Source of the DNA: Desulfurococcaceae archaeon
Lineage (GTDB): Archaea; Thermoproteota; Thermoprotei_A; Sulfolobales; Desulfurococcaceae
Reading direction: 5' to 3'
Assembly: GCA_038845865.1 (NCBI GenBank)
Contig: JAWBQJ010000003.1
Span: 1-64,000 of the forward strand
DNA: 64,000 nt
Below the pieces are notes generated by a model that was given only the letters and a program-made list of their open reading frames with translations, did not search any database and had not been told where the DNA came from. Below, piece by piece: positions 27,732 through 35,816 of the stretch; within the stretch, counting starts at the first letter, position 1; each line of letters starts with the position of its first letter. Both the position numbers and the translations under genes were made by a program.

Positions 27732-28277
27732 TTGGGTAAAAAAGTGCTTTTTCCGGGGAGGTTTCAGCCATTTCATAAAGGGCACCAAAGCGCTCTTGCC
27801 CAGCTACTCGAGGAATTTGACGAAATAATTGTAGCTATTGGTAGTGCACAGGAGGGCTACACGTGTAAAAACCCCTTTACAGCTGGTGAGCGCTGGGAAA
27901 TGATATACCGCGTCGTGAAAAACGGCAACCTCGTTGGAAGGGTGTGGACCATACCCGTATCAGATATAAACATGCCACTAGCTTGGACCGCATACCTACT
28001 TTCACTAGTACCACGAGTGGACGCCGTGGCTTCTGGCAATTCCCAGATACTCTACCTGTTTGAATGGCTAGGGTTTAAGGTAAAGAAGATAAAGCTCGTT
28101 GAACCGGAGAGGTACCATGGAACGAGGATAAGAAACATAATGATATCTGGTAGCGACGAGTGGAGGGAACTCGTGCCTCCTGAGGTATCGGAGTACATCG
28201 ATGAGATTAGAGGAGTTGAAAGGGTAAGGAGGCTGTGCATAGATGAGCATTCTCAGAATAGATGGCAGCATGGGTGA
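27732..28277 (+). CDS. nadM: Nicotinamide-nucleotide adenylyltransferase
   Basis: Archaeal-type NMN adenylyltransferase of the HIGH/T superfamily, 181 residues, joining NMN and ATP to form NAD. GRFQPFHKGH near residue 9 is the nucleotide-binding motif, and RYHGTRIRNIMISG carries the ISxTxxR-like C-terminal motif. The start is TTG with AGGTG 7 nt upstream. Its last 35 nt overlap rtcA. Confidence 0.95.
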   Translation: MGKKVLFPGRFQPFHKGHQSALAQLLEEFDEIIVAIGSAQEGYTCKNPFTAGERWEMIYRVVKNGNLVGRVWTIPVSDINMPLAWTAYLLSLVPRVDAVASGNSQILYLFEWLGFKVKKIKLVEPERYHGTRIRNIMISGSDEWRELVPPEVSEYIDEIRGVERVRRLCIDEHSQNRWQHG

Positions 28278-29316
28278 GGGAGGAGGGCAAATACTGAGAT
28301 ATGCATTAGCATTATCAGCACTGACTCTTAAATCCGTAGAGGTCTTTAACATTAGAGCCAAGAGAAGTAACCCGGGTCTCAGACCACAACACTTAACGGC
28401 GGTTAACGCGATCGCCGAGCTCACCGGTGCGGAGGTAGAAAACGCCCACGTGGGCAGTACGAGGCTCGTTTTCAAGCCTAGGGAGAGGCGTTGCGGGAAC
28501 TTCGAGTTCAATATTGGTACCGCCGGTAGCACGTCTCTAATAATACAAGCGATCCTACCAGTACTCTTATTTAGCAACTGTAAATCGAAGGTGACGATTA
28601 AGGGAGGCACAGACGTACCTCTGAGCCCTCCAATAGACTACATGATCCGCGTATTCAGTTACAACATTAAACACTTCGGCGTGAGTGTAGACATAAAGTT
28701 GCAGAGGCGCGGACACTACCCGCGTGGTGGGGGATTAGTGGAAATCCACGTAACGCCTGTTAAGGATCCTCTAAGGCCAGTAAATAAAGTTTCGCGCGGA
28801 AACCCGGTGAAGCTGTACGTTGTTAGCCATTGCGTGAAGCTACCTCACCACGTGGCTAGGAGGCAGGCCGACTCTGCTACGAGAATACTGAGCAAGTTAA
28901 TTAAGGTAGAGCCCATTATCGAGCTAGAAACTTACCCTCCAGAACGAGACCCCCACTTAGGTCCTGGAAGTGGTATAACGGTATACGTCGAGACGGATCA
29001 TGACGTAAGGCTGGGAGGCGACTCCGTAGGCGAAAAGGGTAAACCAGCCGAGATAGTGGGCGAAGAAGCCGCTAAGCTGCTGATCGAGGACTACGAGACG
29101 GGGATGGCTTTTGACAGGCACATGGGTGACATGCTAGTACCATACATGTTCTTAGCGCAAGGTACCAGTAAAGTAGGCGTAGCCAGAGTGACCGCGCACT
29201 TAACTACAGCAATCGAAATAGCAAAGGTGTTCATTCCCGGAGCGGAGGTTAAAGTGGATGGGGAGCTTAATAGGCCTGGGATAGTGACAATCAGCGGTAT
29301 CGGGTTCTATCCGTAA
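28243..29316 (+). CDS. rtcA: RNA 3'-terminal phosphate cyclase
   Basis: A 357-residue enzyme that makes 2',3'-cyclic phosphate ends using ATP. It opens with ILRIDGSMGEGGGQILR, the hallmark of the family. KGGTDVPLSPPIDYM, RRGHYPRGGGLVE and the catalytic histidine region AFDRHMGDMLVPY follow. The ATG start has AGGAGG 9 nt upstream, inside nadM, pointing to coupled translation. Confidence 0.95.
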   Translation: MSILRIDGSMGEGGGQILRYALALSALTLKSVEVFNIRAKRSNPGLRPQHLTAVNAIAELTGAEVENAHVGSTRLVFKPRERRCGNFEFNIGTAGSTSLIIQAILPVLLFSNCKSKVTIKGGTDVPLSPPIDYMIRVFSYNIKHFGVSVDIKLQRRGHYPRGGGLVEIHVTPVKDPLRPVNKVSRGNPVKLYVVSHCVKLPHHVARRQADSATRILSKLIKVEPIIELETYPPERDPHLGPGSGITVYVETDHDVRLGGDSVGEKGKPAEIVGEEAAKLLIEDYETGMAFDRHMGDMLVPYMFLAQGTSKVGVARVTAHLTTAIEIAKVFIPGAEVKVDGELNRPGIVTISGIGFYP

Positions 29317-30325
29317 GGTGCTTTACTAGGATTTCGCGTACCTTATCTAGGTTAAAACCCGTCAAAGCCGAAATGGGGATGGGCCTTATACCAGTCGAGT
29401 TTTCAATCTCATTAATTGTACGCAACATCTGCTCCTTGTCTAGGAGGTCTACTTTACTTAGGAGCACCGTGATGGGCCTATCTCCGAGGACCCTTTTAAC
29501 CATGTAATAAACGTTAAGCTGTTCTGCTAAGGTGTAGTAGAAGCCTGGATACGTCGCGAACAGGTAAAGCACGTGATCGGCTAAGTGCTTTATTGCCAGG
29601 ATAGCCTTGTACTCGATTAAGTTCTTCTCCTCAAGAGGCGAGTCAAGAATGCCCGGCGAGTCTATGAGGACTACCCTGCCATAGGGTTCAACGAACATGT
29701 GACCTACAACAATAGTTTTCGTCGTAAACGGGTACGTCCCGATCTCAGGCCTCGCTACTGTAAGCTTTGAAAGTAACGTTGATTTGCCAACCTGGGGTAA
29801 GCCGACGATCACTACCGAATAGTCTCCCCTGACATCAGGCATTTTAGATATATCTCTCAAGTACTCTTTAAGCGCCAGTACTTTCCTATTAACTCTCCTA
29901 TATAACGACAAGAGCTTGCCTGTGCCGGCTTTAAAAACATCCACCGCGCTCGGGTCGTTTTCACCGAGTTCGTCGAATTCCTTGACAACGTTTCTACGTA
30001 TAATATCTGCCTGCTTCATCCGCCTTCTAACTAGGTATACTAATCGCTCAACGTCTTCGCCGGCATAGGCTTCAAGGAGCTCCGTGAAGAAGGCGCCAGA
30101 AGACTTTATTTCGAGCAGTACACGGTGCACAAGGCTTAGTTCCCCCTTTAAAACACTGTATACATACATGAACTTCCTTTTCATGAGGTCTCTGAAAGAC
30201 CCCCCTCTAATTGCTTGGAATCGCTTTAAGTTTTCGTTTAAGTACTCGTAAAGCTCCCTGTACGTCTTTACGTGACATTTCTTGAAGTCTCGGGGACGTT
30301 TAGGATTCGTTAACATGTTCTCCAC
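29291..30325 (-). CDS. NOG1-type GTPase
   Basis: A 344-residue GTPase related to the nucleolar ribosome-assembly protein NOG1. An N-terminal helical domain of about 160 residues is followed by G1 GLPQVGKST, G2 region YPFTTKTIVVG, G3 DSPG and G4 SKVD. The G4 has Ser in place of the usual Asn/Thr. G5 is ISALTG. It likely helps 50S assembly. It converges on rtcA with a 26-bp overlap. Confidence 0.88.
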   Translation of the reverse strand: MENMLTNPKRPRDFKKCHVKTYRELYEYLNENLKRFQAIRGGSFRDLMKRKFMYVYSVLKGELSLVHRVLLEIKSSGAFFTELLEAYAGEDVERLVYLVRRRMKQADIIRRNVVKEFDELGENDPSAVDVFKAGTGKLLSLYRRVNRKVLALKEYLRDISKMPDVRGDYSVVIVGLPQVGKSTLLSKLTVARPEIGTYPFTTKTIVVGHMFVEPYGRVVLIDSPGILDSPLEEKNLIEYKAILAIKHLADHVLYLFATYPGFYYTLAEQLNVYYMVKRVLGDRPITVLLSKVDLLDKEQMLRTINEIENSTGIRPIPISALTGFNLDKVREILVKHLTDRTRYR

Positions 30326-30588
30326 GCGGCTTCTTTTAGTTAGCTAATGTAATGCACTCATATAATCCACTACACGAATGCTTGGCATCTCTATAGAAAT
30401 GAACTCTTGCAGCTTAAAATACTTAGGACTCGGTGCCGAGGCTTAGAGCCTTGTTATGCTTTCCTCGACATCTCTCACAGGCTTTCATCGATACGGGGCT
30501 TTTAAGATAGCTTCCAATACCTTTAACGCGCTAATGCGGTGAGAACAAAGCACATCGATGGAAACAAAACCATGTTTACACGTTTAAG
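30326..30588. other. Intergenic region, nothing firm
   Basis: These 263 bases between two minus-strand genes have no coding frame or repeat that I can support. The part nearest 30330-30360 should contain the promoter of the GTPase gene. Confidence 0.4.
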
Positions 30589-31203
30589 CTATTCAAGACG
30601 TGCTTCTTTGCGATTTCTTCCCATATGTAACATTAAAAGCCTCTCAGCTAGTAAGCACAGCCTACGGTAACTGGTATCACTGATATTGAATACGCTGACT
30701 ACTCTCTCCCTACTCGGATACCTCCCAGTTTTGAGCCTTACAGCTACCATATATGCCAGCGCATACTTGCTTCTCTCGCTCCTCGTCAAGTATGCGGGGT
30801 TAATCGAGTAGATGTGCTTAAGTCCCTCGTTCACGTCTTTCCAGTAATTGTGCGCTTCAATGTTCTTAAGGGCCTTTAATGAAGCCCTGGATGTAATTGC
30901 GTGGATAAACCTGCCCGTTTTGAAGACCCTGTCGAAGTCTATTTCAAGCCAGGGCTTACCCCTAGTTAGTCTTAGGCATTCCACGTACAGCCCGGCCCTA
31001 TACCTGTATTCTCTCGAGGGTATTCGCTTAAGGCTTCTTGTACCTCTCCGCGCACTGCTCACCTCCACGTTACTAGCACCTGTCCTGTAATCAGGTAGCT
31101 CTAGTGAGGTCAACTTATCATGTACTAAACCGCACGTACTACATACTACCTCGCCGTGCTCATAATCCCACACTAAGAGTCCGCCGCAATGAGTACACTT
31201 CAC
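30589..31203 (-). CDS. TFB-like zinc-ribbon protein, shortened
   Basis: The 204-residue protein starts with a TFIIB-type zinc ribbon, CTHCGG...CSTCGLV at residues 3-25, joined to a basic linker (SARRGTRSLKRIPSREYRYR). About 130 helical residues follow, enough for only one cyclin-like domain, and they end in a helix-turn-helix-like SERVVSVFNISDTSYRRLCLL part. Normal TFB is about 300 residues with two cyclin repeats. It may be a transcription factor B paralogue with a modified role; it could also be an unrelated zinc-ribbon regulator. The start is ATG. Confidence 0.6.
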   Translation of the reverse strand: MKCTHCGGLLVWDYEHGEVVCSTCGLVHDKLTSLELPDYRTGASNVEVSSARRGTRSLKRIPSREYRYRAGLYVECLRLTRGKPWLEIDFDRVFKTGRFIHAITSRASLKALKNIEAHNYWKDVNEGLKHIYSINPAYLTRSERSKYALAYMVAVRLKTGRYPSRERVVSVFNISDTSYRRLCLLAERLLMLHMGRNRKEARLE

Positions 31204-31347
31204 TAAATCACCTGTCTGCCTTTATTTAGGCACCACCACTATTATGCCAGGCGCTACTTGAACCGCACTCCCGGGGGTTACCGAAAGTATTCCCTCAAGT
31301 AAACTATTTTACCTTCTTTTACCCCTTGTGCTAGTAAGGGGAGGGCT

Positions 31348-31953
31348 TTGAGCATCATACCTGGTACGGCTATAGGAATAAAAACGAGGGAGGGGGTCGT
31401 ACTAATTAGCGAGAAAAGAGTTACCTATAACGGATTTGTTCTCAGTAAGCAGGCGAAGAAGGTCTACCCGATAACTAGCAGGGCGGGTGTTGCGTTCGCC
31501 GGTTTAATGGGCGACATAGGGTACCTAGCCAAGCTACTGAAGCTCGAAGCCAAGTACTATGAGCTACAGTACGGTAGGGAGATTAAAACGAGGGGGTTAG
31601 CTAAACTGCTATCAGTAATACTTTACAGCTATAAACTATTTCCAATGTTCACGGAAGTCGTTGTAGGTGGCTACGACGAGGAAGGACCATCCCTCTTTAT
31701 ACTAGACCCGGTGGGTAGCTTAATAGAAGAGCGCTATGCCGCGGTTGGCTCTGGTTCACAACTAGCCCTAGGTTACATCGAGCCTAGGTACAAGGATGAG
31801 CTGGGGCTAGAGGAGGCAGAAAAGATCGCTATTGAAGCTGTGAAAACTGTTATTGAAAGGGATGTGCTTTCAGGCGACGGTGTAGACCTAGTAGTGTTCA
31901 CGAAACAAGGCTATACCACTAAGGAATACCTCTTCAAGACGTCTGCCGGTTAA
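31348..31953 (+). CDS. psmB: Proteasome beta subunit paralogue, probably not catalytic
   Basis: A 201-residue second beta subunit, clearly homologous to the one at 25.0 kb. The N terminus reads MSIIPGTAIGIKT. Aligned with TTTVGIT of the active paralogue, the nucleophile position is Gly rather than Thr, and the Asp17 position is Glu (SEKR). In Sulfolobales a silent beta subunit assembles with the active one. The same is inferred here. The TTG start follows GGGGAGGG closely. Confidence 0.85.
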   Translation: MSIIPGTAIGIKTREGVVLISEKRVTYNGFVLSKQAKKVYPITSRAGVAFAGLMGDIGYLAKLLKLEAKYYELQYGREIKTRGLAKLLSVILYSYKLFPMFTEVVVGGYDEEGPSLFILDPVGSLIEERYAAVGSGSQLALGYIEPRYKDELGLEEAEKIAIEAVKTVIERDVLSGDGVDLVVFTKQGYTTKEYLFKTSAG

Positions 31954-31999
31954 AGGCTAAAGAATATCTATACGCTCCCCTACTATTTAGCTTAATAGA

Positions 32000-32074
32000 G
32001 GGCCCGTCGCCTAGCCAGGATAGGGCGCCGGCCTTCGGAGCCGGAGGACCCGGGTTCAAATCCCGGCGGGCCCG
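32000..32074 (+). tRNA. tRNA-Arg (anticodon TCG)
   Basis: A full cloverleaf of 75 nt: acceptor GGGCCCG/CGGGCCC, D-arm GCCT...GGGC, anticodon stem CCGGC/GCCGG with loop CTTCGGA, and T-arm CCGGG-TTCAAAT-CCCGG. There is no intron. CCA is not encoded. It is isolated between psmB and feoB. Confidence 0.95.
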
Positions 32075-32130
32075 CGGAGCTGAAACCCATCTATTGGGCT
32101 CACGTACTTTGAGGGGGTGTGCAACGTCCT

Positions 32131-34206
32131 CTATACGATGTAATTCAGGATACTATATACTAATAAAGACGTAAAGTACGCTGTTACGTTTATTAATAGC
32201 ACCGATTTGAGTACTAGTTTAAAGCTTTTCGTCTCGGAGTACATGGTCACCATGGTTGCGAGGCATGGAACATACAATGACACGAACACCGCCATCGCCA
32301 CGATCGACGCTGGGGTTAGTTGGAGTACGGAGAACGCCTCCTTCACGGTAGTAGTACCTGTCGCCGAAATTAGAGTTGTTAGAAAGAGTTCCTTGGCAAT
32401 AAAGCCCATTAACAACGCGTATGCAACTATCCACGCATTATCACCGACCACTCCAAGCGGCACTAGAAGAACACTAATACTGCGAGACGCGGTGGCGGCT
32501 AAACTCTCATTTACACTTCCCGTTAACCGCAAGCTATGGTTCGCGTTCACGAAGAACCAGGCCACGGCGTTAGCCGCCAAGATCACCATTCCCGCCTTGA
32601 CTAAGAAGTGCTTTAAGTGAAACCACGCGTACCACCAGACAACCTTAAATATGGGCTTGTGCACTGGAGGGAGTTCGAGGAGTATTTCCGGGGTAATGGC
32701 CTCGCCGAGCCTCTCAGCCAATTTATAGAGAACCCAGTTGATCATTATGAGAACCGTAAAGGACACTACGTAGGCCAGTGGGAGAAGGGCTACGCCCGCG
32801 AAGCCCCCGAGAGAACTAGCAATAGCTAGGAGAATGATTAGTCTGGCCTGGCAGGGAATGAACGAAAGCAACATTACTAACCTTACCCTCTCCACCTCAT
32901 TAGGAGTCGCCCTCGTGGCGAGAATGCCGGGCACGTTACAGCCAAAGGAAAGCGTTATTGGAAGCAATGCATGGCCTGAAAGCCCCACTTTCTGGGCTAG
33001 TGCATGTAAACCCACGGCTATTCGCGGCATCAGTCCCGAATCCTCTAGCATGCCGATTACGACGAGGACCAGCAGTATTAAGGGGGTGAACAGCAGTATC
33101 ACCGATACTCCGCCTAGAACAGCCTCTACGAGAAATCGTGAAATCGTCGTGTACCCAGCAATGCTATAAATACCCCTCGACAAGGCCTCTAGAGCGCGTT
33201 CCATCATACTAAATAGACTGTGCTCGCTTAACCACATAGAGGCTTGGTGTAACCCCATGCTTTCAAATAATGCAGTTAACGGGTACCCGGTATTTACAAC
33301 GAAGACGGTCACGAAGATCGATATTAACAGCGCCAAGGACACCAATGGCGCTAAATATGGATTATAAAACACCCGCAAAAGCCTCCCTTCCCGGCGGGTT
33401 TGTATGCACTTCCTTATTACAGCACCTCTTACAATAGACTCTACAAACTCGAATCTCTTCCTCGACATCAAAGCAGCTAGGTCTTGCCCGGACCTCTTGA
33501 TGGCTTCTTCCCTGATTCCTTTGAGCCTTTCATAAAGGTCTTTACCGAGAGCCTCAAGCTGCTTGGTTACTTCGGGGTCTCCTTCAAGGTACTTTATTGC
33601 CGCCCATCGGTGTGGATAGTTTAGTTTAATGTTAGCTTCCTGGAGTATGGAGGTTAATGACTCTATGAAAGTGTTCAGCTCGCCGTAATTTACGAGTAGC
33701 AGTTTGTTCTCTACTTCAGCGTAGCGCACTACACTATTGAGTAATTCTCTTAATCCAAGACCCTTAACGGCGGAGACCGGGATCACTGGGGCTCCAAGGG
33801 CTTTTTCGAGTAGTTCGTAGTTTATGTGGATCCCTTTACTGTGAGCTTCATCTACTTTTGTAACGGCTACAACTGCCTTTCCGGTCAACTCTAGCACCTC
33901 TATCGCTAAGTACATTGTCCTCTCCAGCGCTAAGGAGTCCACTAAGACGATCACGAGATCCGGCTTGTCCTTCAATATGAAGTCTCTGCTGATCTTTTCT
34001 TCGAGGGTAGAGTACGTCAGCCCGTACACGCCCGGTAGGTCCACTACTACGACTTCGTGATCACCATAGGTGACGGTGGCTTCGTGCTTTTCTACGGTCG
34101 TGCCAGGCCAGTTCGTTACGATCACGTGTCCACGAGTAATAGCGTTGAAGAGCGTGGACTTGCCGACGTTAGGCTGACCTATTAGCGCTACAAGTAGCCT
34201 CTTCAC
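32131..34206 (-). CDS. feoB: Ferrous iron transport protein B
   Basis: A 691-residue Fe(II) permease. The cytosolic N-terminal G domain has G1 GQPNVGKST, G2 WPGTTVEKHEA, G3 DLPGVYGL and G4 TKVDEA. The membrane part has two Gate motifs: PLILLVLVVIGMLEDSG followed by FGCNVPG with its conserved Cys, and AMAVFVSLYVPCLAT. Translation is coupled to feoA by a 4-bp overlap (ATGA). The upstream dyad and DtxR gene point to iron-responsive control. Confidence 0.96.
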   Translation of the reverse strand: MKRLLVALIGQPNVGKSTLFNAITRGHVIVTNWPGTTVEKHEATVTYGDHEVVVVDLPGVYGLTYSTLEEKISRDFILKDKPDLVIVLVDSLALERTMYLAIEVLELTGKAVVAVTKVDEAHSKGIHINYELLEKALGAPVIPVSAVKGLGLRELLNSVVRYAEVENKLLLVNYGELNTFIESLTSILQEANIKLNYPHRWAAIKYLEGDPEVTKQLEALGKDLYERLKGIREEAIKRSGQDLAALMSRKRFEFVESIVRGAVIRKCIQTRREGRLLRVFYNPYLAPLVSLALLISIFVTVFVVNTGYPLTALFESMGLHQASMWLSEHSLFSMMERALEALSRGIYSIAGYTTISRFLVEAVLGGVSVILLFTPLILLVLVVIGMLEDSGLMPRIAVGLHALAQKVGLSGHALLPITLSFGCNVPGILATRATPNEVERVRLVMLLSFIPCQARLIILLAIASSLGGFAGVALLPLAYVVSFTVLIMINWVLYKLAERLGEAITPEILLELPPVHKPIFKVVWWYAWFHLKHFLVKAGMVILAANAVAWFFVNANHSLRLTGSVNESLAATASRSISVLLVPLGVVGDNAWIVAYALLMGFIAKELFLTTLISATGTTTVKEAFSVLQLTPASIVAMAVFVSLYVPCLATMVTMYSETKSFKLVLKSVLLINVTAYFTSLLVYSILNYIV

Positions 34207-34442
34207 TCTTTAATTACCTCTACGAGAATGCTCCTGGCTATTCCACGCCCGAGAGAGACTTCTATGTCCCGGATCCTCACAACTACTGGCCCGTACCCAT
34301 TATTAGCAACAACTTCCAGCTCCGTTCCAGGCGTTAATCCCATATAGTATAGTCTGCGGGCAATACCTCCCTTATGTAAGATTTCCTTTACAACCGCCCT
34401 TGAACCGCTCTTCACGAGGTCCAAGCTCGTGGCGTTTTGCAA
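34203..34442 (-). CDS. feoA: FeoA, SH3-like partner of FeoB
   Basis: A small protein of about 79 residues with the FeoA/SH3 fold: GIARRLYYMGLTPGTELEVV and the C-terminal VSLGRGIARSILVEV. It is required for FeoB activity. TTG at 34442 is chosen because GAGAGGTG ends 6 nt before it. The GTG at 34451 seems to be part of that ribosome site. The operator and TATA box lie directly upstream. Confidence 0.9.
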   Translation of the reverse strand: MQNATSLDLVKSGSRAVVKEILHKGGIARRLYYMGLTPGTELEVVANNGYGPVVVRIRDIEVSLGRGIARSILVEVIKE

Positions 34443-34477
34443 AGCAAGCACCTCTCGATAAACCCTATGGCTGGGAA

Positions 34478-34487
34478 CTTTATAAAT
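34478..34487 (-). promoter_or_regulatory. TATA box of feoAB
   Basis: On the minus strand AATTTATAAAG gives a strong TATA element about 36 nt before the feoA TTG. This predicts a transcript start near 34453 and a leader of roughly ten bases. The upstream half of the box is shared with the dyad operator. Confidence 0.65.
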
Positions 34488-34505
34488 TTGGACACGTCTA
34501 AATTT
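34484..34505. promoter_or_regulatory. Dyad operator over the feoAB promoter, probable DtxR site
   Basis: The 22 bp read AAATTT-n-GAC-nn-GTC-n-AAATTT, an exact two-fold symmetric pattern at 18 of 22 positions. It covers the BRE side of the feoA TATA box and lies between the dtxR and feoA genes. Binding of the DtxR-family protein encoded next door would block TFB/TBP access, so repression in iron-replete cells is expected. That this protein binds here is inference from position. Confidence 0.7.
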
Positions 34506-34523
34506 TTGAAACTCTTCCCTAGG

Positions 34524-35201
34524 CTACGCGTCGTTAAGGGACCTGCAACTGACGTAAACAAACCGTGCATAGTAGCTTGGAACTTCAATCCGTCGTTTAT
34601 CCTTCAACTCGATTACGACTCCCTCACTCGCGTGCTCAACGATGACTATTGGATCGAAAACCCGCATCCCCGCGTTGTAAATATACTCGAGGACTTCTGC
34701 AAACTCGCCCGCGATTTTTTTAATAGTACATATCTGGCCTTTCCGAGTACTATTTAGGTTCATGAGTTCCTCGATCTCGCGCTTACCAATTACACCTGGA
34801 ATGCTATTACCGTGAGGGCAGAGCGCAGGTTTACTTACAATTGTAAACATGCGCTCAATAATGATGTCTGGTAAGTGTTCCAAGTGGTGGGCGTAAAGGT
34901 GCGACTCCAGCTCATTGAACCCCAGTACCTTGAGTAGGAAAACCTCAGCTATTCTATGCTTTCGAACAATCTCCTCTGCGATCCTTTTACCCGTGCTAGT
35001 TAGCTTGACGTATCTATACCTCTCTCTTCTAACTAGGTCCCCGTCTTCCATCTTTCTTATGATCTTCGAAACCGTTGCAGGGGAAACTTTTAATTCCCTA
35101 GATATGTCGGTGATCCTCGCGGATCCGAAGGCTTCTTCAAGCCTATATATCGTGGTTAAGTAGTCTTCGAGCCTGGCCCTCGTCGTTTTAGGCTTTGACA
35201 T
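34524..35201 (-). CDS. DtxR-family metal-dependent regulator
   Basis: A 225-residue regulator. The N-terminal winged helix includes LEDYLTTIYRLEE and the recognition helix in SPATVSKIIRKMEDGDLV. The dimerisation and metal domain has HRIAEVFLLKVLGFNELESHLYAHHLEH, with the usual metal ligands (His, Glu, Cys in CPHG). A C-terminal FeoA/SH3-like domain follows. It presumably senses Fe(II) or Mn(II) and represses feoAB. The start is ATG. It is divergent from the eL38 gene. Confidence 0.9.
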   Translation of the reverse strand: MSKPKTTRARLEDYLTTIYRLEEAFGSARITDISRELKVSPATVSKIIRKMEDGDLVRRERYRYVKLTSTGKRIAEEIVRKHRIAEVFLLKVLGFNELESHLYAHHLEHLPDIIIERMFTIVSKPALCPHGNSIPGVIGKREIEELMNLNSTRKGQICTIKKIAGEFAEVLEYIYNAGMRVFDPIVIVEHASEGVVIELKDKRRIEVPSYYARFVYVSCRSLNDA

Positions 35202-35285
35202 CCGTACACCTACTACACTACTAGAATCACTATAGAATTTAAAAAGCCGTAATGCATAAGAGCATGAAGTAGAGGTGTATAACGC

Positions 35286-35492
35286 GTGCCTAAGGAAATC
35301 ACAAACCCCGAGGAATTCATAGCGATCACGGAGAGGGCAACTGAGTGTAGAGTCATTAAACTGGAAAAGGAGGGAGTGGCGAAGGTTAAGGCTAGAACCT
35401 CAAGATACCTCTATACCATAAAAATTCCTTTAAACGAGCTTGACGGGTTTTTGAAGAAGCTTAAATGCCAAAACGTAAGGTTCATCGAGTAG
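35286..35492 (+). CDS. rpl38e: Ribosomal protein eL38 (L38e)
   Basis: A 68-residue protein matching archaeal eL38: PKEITNPEEFIAITERATECRV and VKARTSRYLYTIKI. It is a large-subunit protein found only in a subset of archaea, mostly Thermoproteota. The start is GTG, with AGAGGTG upstream. A TATA-like TTTAAAAAG near 35240 is shared with the divergent dtxR promoter. Confidence 0.93.
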   Translation: MPKEITNPEEFIAITERATECRVIKLEKEGVAKVKARTSRYLYTIKIPLNELDGFLKKLKCQNVRFIE

Positions 35493-35512
35493 CAGAGCGG
35501 AGAACGACGCAG

Positions 35513-35614
35513 AGCCGGGGGCGGGATTCGAACCCGCGGTAAAACGGGTATCTGAGCCCCTAGTTAGCTATAAGCCCTGCAGCCCGCCGCCTTAGGCCGC
35601 TCGGCCACCCCGGC
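35513..35614 (-). tRNA. tRNA-Cys (anticodon GCA) with intron
   Basis: Acceptor GCCGGGG/CCCCGGC with discriminator U, T-arm GCGGG-TTCGAAT-CCCGC, and anticodon stem GCGGG/CCCGT. The anticodon loop reads CTGCAG then about 27 extra bases and A, so the intron sits at the standard 37/38 site. Discriminator U73 and the anticodon fit cysteine. The mature length is 75 nt. A TATA box lies 28 nt upstream. Confidence 0.92.
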
Positions 35615-35641
35615 TTCCATGTATACTACTGCATTTTACCA

Positions 35642-35651
35642 CTTTATAAAG
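35642..35651. promoter_or_regulatory. Palindromic TATA box, bidirectional
   Basis: CTTTATAAAG reads the same on both strands. It is 28 nt from the 5' end of tRNA-Cys on the minus strand. On the plus strand it would start a transcript near 35670, exactly where a GC-rich structured segment begins. Confidence 0.6.
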
Positions 35652-35667
35652 CTAAAAAAGTCGACTG

Positions 35668-35745
35668 GCTGAGAGGATGGGGCAATCCGCCCCCTCCTCA
35701 TCCTGCCTCCGGTACAGCGGAGGTGTCGTAGGGGTACCGGGGTAT
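35668..35745 (+). ncRNA. Candidate structured small RNA
   Basis: This GC-rich block stands out in an AT-rich gap. It contains a hairpin GAGGA-t-GGGGC-aatcc-GCCCC-c-TCCTC (35673-35699) and then CCGGTAC (35709-35715) pairing with GTACCGG (35734-35740); CCTCCG/CGGAGG is an alternative. GC-rich islands between genes in hyperthermophiles are usually RNA genes. I recognise no known family, and an insertion-sequence end is an alternative. Confidence 0.4.
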
Positions 35746-35816
35746 ATCGATAAGTATGTTTTGACAGCGGGGTAAAATAGTTTTACGTTATTTAATCTGC
35801 AGTTATCGCATCTTGA

